Part shown: in pieces, positions 61,077-64,000 of the stretch
How the letters are laid out: each line of letters begins with the position of its first letter
Numbering within the stretch: the first letter of the stretch is position 1
From: Herbidospora solisilvae
GTDB lineage: Bacteria > Actinomycetota > Actinomycetes > Streptosporangiales > Streptosporangiaceae
Assembly: GCF_009901565.1 (NCBI RefSeq)
Contig: NZ_WXEW01000003.1
Location: forward strand, 1,312-65,311
Reading direction: 5' to 3'
Length of the DNA stretch: 64,000 bases
Made by a program: the position numbers and the translations under genes
The notes under the pieces: generated by a model
The model's database searches: none
Told to the model about the DNA's origin: nothing
What the model saw: only the letters and a program-made list of their open reading frames with translations

Positions 61077-61931
61077 TTACAGCACTCCCGCGTCCCGCGC
61101 CGTCCATACCGAGGGGACCAGAGGGCGGTAGCCCAGTTCGTGGCGGATGCGCGTCGTCGACATCACGCTGTGCCAAGGATCCGGGACCTCCCTGTCGTAG
61201 GCGTCCTGCGGCACCGGCAGCCCATGGAGCTGGAAGAGGTCGACCATGGTGACCGGGGCGTCGTCGGCGATGTTGTAGACGCCGTGTGCCCCGGGCGCGT
61301 ACAGCAGTCGCCGCAGGCCCTGCGCCACATCCAGATGGTGGCCCATGTGCAGGCGCTGCATGGCGGGCCAGTTCGGCGCCCACTTCATCACATCGGCCAG
61401 ATGCGGGTCCCCGTCGCCGTACACGAACGGCAACCGGCCGATGCGGAGGTCGTCGAGGCCCTCCAAGGCGCTGAGCGCACGCTCGGCCTCCCACTTGGAC
61501 TCGGGGTAGGCGCCCCACAGATGATCGCCCGGCACCGTCTCGTCGCTCTCGACCAGCGCCCTGCCCCGGCCCGAGCCGTACACGAGACCGGTGCTGACCT
61601 GCACGAAACGTCGCACGCCTGAAGCCGCCGCGGCCCGGCCGAGCTCGATGGCCGCGTCCCGGTTGACCGCCCACGCCTCCTCATCCGGCACCCCGCGGAA
61701 CGCGGCGGCGACGTTCACCACCGCGTCCACGCCGGCCGTCGCTTTGCCGAGCGCCTCCGCGTCCCGGAGATCGCCGACCAGCACCTGGGCGCCGAGTTGC
61801 GCGAACCGCTCGCCGCGCGCCGCGTCCCGCACCAGGACTCGTACCTCGTCGCCGGGCGCCGCGTTCTGCAACAGCCGCGGCACGAACCGCCGCCCGACCT
61901 GGCCCGTCGCTCCTGTCACCAAGATCAGCAT
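61077..61931 (-). CDS. NAD-dependent epimerase/dehydratase-like (extended SDR)
   Basis: 284 residues from ATG 61931, which has GAGGAGG upstream. The nucleotide motif is VTGATGQVGRRF (residues 5-16), followed by VVNVAAAFRGV and the active-site Ser/Thr (VSTGLVYG) with Tyr-x-x-x-Lys (YPESK). This is the sugar-nucleotide epimerase/atypical reductase group; substrate unknown. It is divergent from the XRE regulator. Confidence 0.9.
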   Translation of the reverse strand: MLILVTGATGQVGRRFVPRLLQNAAPGDEVRVLVRDAARGERFAQLGAQVLVGDLRDAEALGKATAGVDAVVNVAAAFRGVPDEEAWAVNRDAAIELGRAAAASGVRRFVQVSTGLVYGSGRGRALVESDETVPGDHLWGAYPESKWEAERALSALEGLDDLRIGRLPFVYGDGDPHLADVMKWAPNWPAMQRLHMGHHLDVAQGLRRLLYAPGAHGVYNIADDAPVTMVDLFQLHGLPVPQDAYDREVPDPWHSVMSTTRIRHELGYRPLVPSVWTARDAGVL

Positions 61932-62059
61932 GGCCGCCTCCTCGTCGTCGTAGCCACCTTCGAAGCGTGCGGGAAGGACGGGGAGCGGCGGGAGAGACGT
62001 GGTCATCCAGGGACCGGCGCACCCTGGATACACGCCCGTGAGCAGGGCATCCTCGAACA

Positions 62060-62890
62060 GTGGACCGTACCGAACTCGCCGACTTCCTGCGCCGCGCCCG
62101 CACTCGCCTGGCGCCCTCCGACGTGGGCCTGAACGCGGGTCCGCGGCGCCGCACCCCGGGCCTGCGCCGCGAGGAGGTGGCGCAGCTCACCGGGATGTCC
62201 ACGGACTACTACACGCGGCTGGAACAGCGCCGCGGTTCCCACCCGTCGCGGCAGATGCTCACCGCTCTCGCCCGCGCCCTGCGGCTCACGGACGTGGAGC
62301 GCGACCACCTGTTCCACCTGGCGGGCCAGGAACCGCCCCGCCCCGGCGGCTCCTCGGACCACGTCCGCCCCGGGCTGCTGCTGATCCTCGATCGCCTGCA
62401 CGACATCCCGGCGTCGGTACTGACCGACTGGGGCCAGATGCTCGCGCAGAACACCATGTCGGTGGCCGTGACCGGCGACCATGTGGGGACGAACATGATC
62501 CGCCGCTGGTTCACGGTGCCGGGCGCACGGGACCTGACCCCACCCGAGAATCACGAGGAGCATGCCCGCGCGCACGTGGCGAGCCTGCGTGCGGTCACTG
62601 CGGCACGTCCCCACGACCCAGGCCCCGCCGCCCTCGTGGCCGAACTCCGCGCCGCCTCACCTGAGTTCGAGGAACTGTGGGAGTCGCATGACGTCGTGGT
62701 GCGCCGCCCGTCGCCGAAGCGTTTCCTGCACCCCGTGGTCGGTGTCCTCGACCTCGACTGCGAGGTGCTGGTCAGCGACGGCCACAGCCAGCAACTCATC
62801 GTGCACTCGGCACGGCCGGGCACCGAGACCTATCAGCGGCTCGAACTGCTGCGGGTCGTCGGCCTCCAGGACCTGGCCTCCCGCTCTTAA
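62060..62890 (+). CDS. XRE regulator with MmyB ligand domain
   Basis: 276 residues from GTG. The helix-turn-helix is at about 25-80 (LRREEVAQLTGMSTDYYTRLEQRRG), followed by the MmyB-like PAS-fold domain (100-270) with LDLDCEVLVSDGHSQQLIVHSA. Such proteins typically repress a divergent oxidoreductase gene in response to a fatty-acid-like ligand, here the epimerase-like gene. Confidence 0.92.
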   Translation: MDRTELADFLRRARTRLAPSDVGLNAGPRRRTPGLRREEVAQLTGMSTDYYTRLEQRRGSHPSRQMLTALARALRLTDVERDHLFHLAGQEPPRPGGSSDHVRPGLLLILDRLHDIPASVLTDWGQMLAQNTMSVAVTGDHVGTNMIRRWFTVPGARDLTPPENHEEHARAHVASLRAVTAARPHDPGPAALVAELRAASPEFEELWESHDVVVRRPSPKRFLHPVVGVLDLDCEVLVSDGHSQQLIVHSARPGTETYQRLELLRVVGLQDLASRS

Positions 62891-62955
62891 GAGGGCATGG
62901 ATCGAGAAGTCCTCGTACCTCGGCCCGATCGACATGCGGCATCGGATGCCGAGGG

Positions 62956-63348
62956 TCAGGTCACCATCGGGCAGTCCGGGCAGGTGCAGTCGGTCAGGCT
63001 GTCGCAGCCTGCGGTGACCACCTGGTTCAGCGTGGTGCGGATGGTCATGAGGTCGGCGATCCGGGCGTCCACTTCCGCGATCTTGGCTTTCGCGCGGGCG
63101 CGCAGATCCGGGGTCGGGTGGCCGCGTCGGCCGGTGTCGATCAGTTCGGCGACCTCTTCGAGCGTGAATCCAAGCCGTTGGGCGGCCTTGATCACGATCA
63201 GCAGGTCGACGGTCTCGGGTGGGTAGGCGCGGTGTCCGCCGGGACTGCGTGGGGGTTCGGCGATCAAGCCGCGTCGCTCGTAGTAACGCAAGGTCTGTGG
63301 ATTGACTCCGGCCTGTTCGGCCACCTGCCCGCTACGCAGATGGGTCAT
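62956..63348 (-). CDS. MerR-family regulator
   Basis: 130 residues. N-terminal winged helix SGQVAEQAGVNPQTLRYYERRGLI, then the long dimerisation helix, then a Cys-rich tail AGCDSLTDCTCPDCP. The Cys near the end of the coiled coil plus the tail suggest soft-metal (mercury-like) or thiol sensing. It overlaps the upstream partner gene by 4 bp. Confidence 0.92.
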   Translation of the reverse strand: MTHLRSGQVAEQAGVNPQTLRYYERRGLIAEPPRSPGGHRAYPPETVDLLIVIKAAQRLGFTLEEVAELIDTGRRGHPTPDLRARAKAKIAEVDARIADLMTIRTTLNQVVTAGCDSLTDCTCPDCPMVT

Positions 63349-63704
63349 CGGTCCTTCCTCGCACCCCGGGTCGTCGCCGCGCGCGTCTGGAGTGCGTCGA
63401 GAACCTCGGCCTGCTCGGGAGGCACGGCCACCTCAAGGACCAGGCGTCCGCCGGTGACGGTCAAGGTGAAGGTGAAGAAGGAGCAGCAGCCGTTCTCTCT
63501 GGCGGCCAGGTCGGCGGTTCGGGCGGCGTTCTCGGGGCTGAAGACGAGGTCCAGCCGTAGCCGGGTCCGATCCGGACGAGTCACCGACTGAACGGCCTCG
63601 GCGAACAACCCGTCGAACTCGGCCAGTCGCAGGGGCCTCTCGGCGGTGGGCAGAGTGCACGCCGAAGGCACCCACTCCTCGTCAATGGCGACGTCTTCTG
63701 TCAT
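63345..63704 (-). CDS. MerR-linked Cys-Cys protein
   Basis: 119 residues. The central motif ARENGCCSFFTFTL has adjacent cysteines, preceded by LRLAEFDGLF and DRTRLRLDLVFSP. Proteins of this form are commonly coupled to MerR regulators in actinomycetes; a metal-binding or thiol role is likely but unproven. It is the first gene of the pair and is translationally coupled to merR. Confidence 0.78.
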   Translation of the reverse strand: MTEDVAIDEEWVPSACTLPTAERPLRLAEFDGLFAEAVQSVTRPDRTRLRLDLVFSPENAARTADLAARENGCCSFFTFTLTVTGGRLVLEVAVPPEQAEVLDALQTRAATTRGARKDR

Positions 63705-63773
63705 GGCTCGACGGTAAGCCTGTACCTGGGTACCGGGTGCAACCCCTGCTTCGACCGAAGGTCGTACACCAAA

Positions 63774-63803
63774 AGAGCGGCCCAGGTGATCCCGGGCCGC
63801 TCT
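63774..63803 (-). terminator. Terminator of the right-end gene
   Basis: Perfect 10-bp stem AGAGCGGCCC/GGGCCGCTCT. On the minus strand it is followed by TTTT, so it ends the gene at 63810. Confidence 0.85.
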
Positions 63804-63809
63804 CGGTGA

Positions 63810-64000
63810 CTACTGCATCGGCGTACAGGGCGGCGTCTGGAAGACGATCCCGTCCAGGAAGTTGCCCAACGCCGGCCCGCCTGCCGACGAGACCGCCCGG
63901 AACGAGAAGCGGGTCGTCGTCTGTCCCGCCGGGACGGTGTAGGTCCCCGTGTACTGACGCCAAGCGGTGTTGTCGGTCGAGATGTTCGGCGAGGTCGCGC
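63810..64000 (-). CDS. Secreted or surface protein, 3' end (partial)
   Basis: The frame is open to the window edge and ends in TAG at 63810. The 63 visible residues ([20 protein letters not shown], then [20 protein letters not shown]) form a beta-sandwich-like C terminus often found after carbohydrate-binding or DUF11-like repeats in actinomycete surface proteins. The start and the rest lie outside the window. Confidence 0.65.
   Translation of the reverse strand, partial: ATSPNISTDNTAWRQYTGTYTVPAGQTTTRFSFRAVSSAGGPALGNFLDGIVFQTPPCTPMQ

Noticed and set aside
63682-63963. 93-codon minus frame at the right edge
   Set aside because: It overlaps the terminator and the better-supported partial secreted protein frame ending at 63810.

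Overview
The window reads as chromosome from a high-GC, filamentous-type actinomycete. I infer a Streptosporangiaceae-like genome from the mix of families (DUF574 methyltransferase, DUF5999, DLW-39, a BTAD-WD40 regulator, DivIVA, WhiB, an actinomycete integrative element); no 16S gene is present to settle it. A 39-codon DLW-39 gene, tRNA-Ala(TGC) and two near-consensus parS motifs hint that the window lies in the origin-proximal half of the chromosome.

Layout. 1-17.2 kb: secreted proteins, a formaldehyde-dehydrogenase-type alcohol dehydrogenase, a TetR-MMPL efflux pair with a large palindromic operator, a NarL-type two-component system divergent from a membrane protein and a Tat-exported multicopper oxidase, two tandem CAP-domain proteins, a FUSC transporter and a giant BTAD-AAA-WD40 protein. 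17-31 kb: PadR and aldehyde dehydrogenase, a ZIP-like transporter with DivIVA, a small XRE/DUF2178 pair, a MarR-MMPL pair, DUF574 and DUF5999, and a CzrA-like zinc sensor coupled to a CDF exporter and an ICMT-like methyltransferase. 31-38.5 kb: an OmpR-type two-component pair, a 1466-residue multi-HAMP hybrid kinase, a DUF305 lipoprotein and an RsbW-like ATPase. 38.5-39.5 kb is a gene-poor stretch, followed by DLW-39, a PhnX-like HAD protein and tRNA-Ala.

40.4-56.5 kb is a complete-looking actinomycete integrative and conjugative element (AICE) of about 16 kb. It sits in the 3' half of tRNA-Ala between 43-bp perfect direct repeats. It carries integrase, excisionase, a palindrome/iteron region, a DUF3631 ATPase and prim-pol (replication), a cytosine methyltransferase, TraB/FtsK (DNA transfer), a DUF2637 spread protein, WhiB, many tiny Cys-rich proteins, a RapZ-C-like protein, and a GntR repressor with four GCGTATACGC operators. 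A low-GC methyltransferase looks like cargo. All element genes except gntR run leftwards, mostly with 1-10 bp overlaps. The most unusual signals are here: three tRNA-3'-half-like sequences placed before leftward genes, a duplicated transfer module in which one TraB copy is reduced to a 55-residue P-loop peptide, and a GTGACA repeat cluster beside traB.

56.5-61 kb is a small islet (quinone oxidoreductase, GlxA-like regulator, SDR, Rrf2 regulator) that contains two further decayed copies of the tRNA-Ala 3' end, suggesting repeated integration at this site. 61-64 kb holds an epimerase-like protein, an XRE/MmyB regulator, a MerR regulator with a Cys-Cys partner, and the 3' end of a secreted protein gene.
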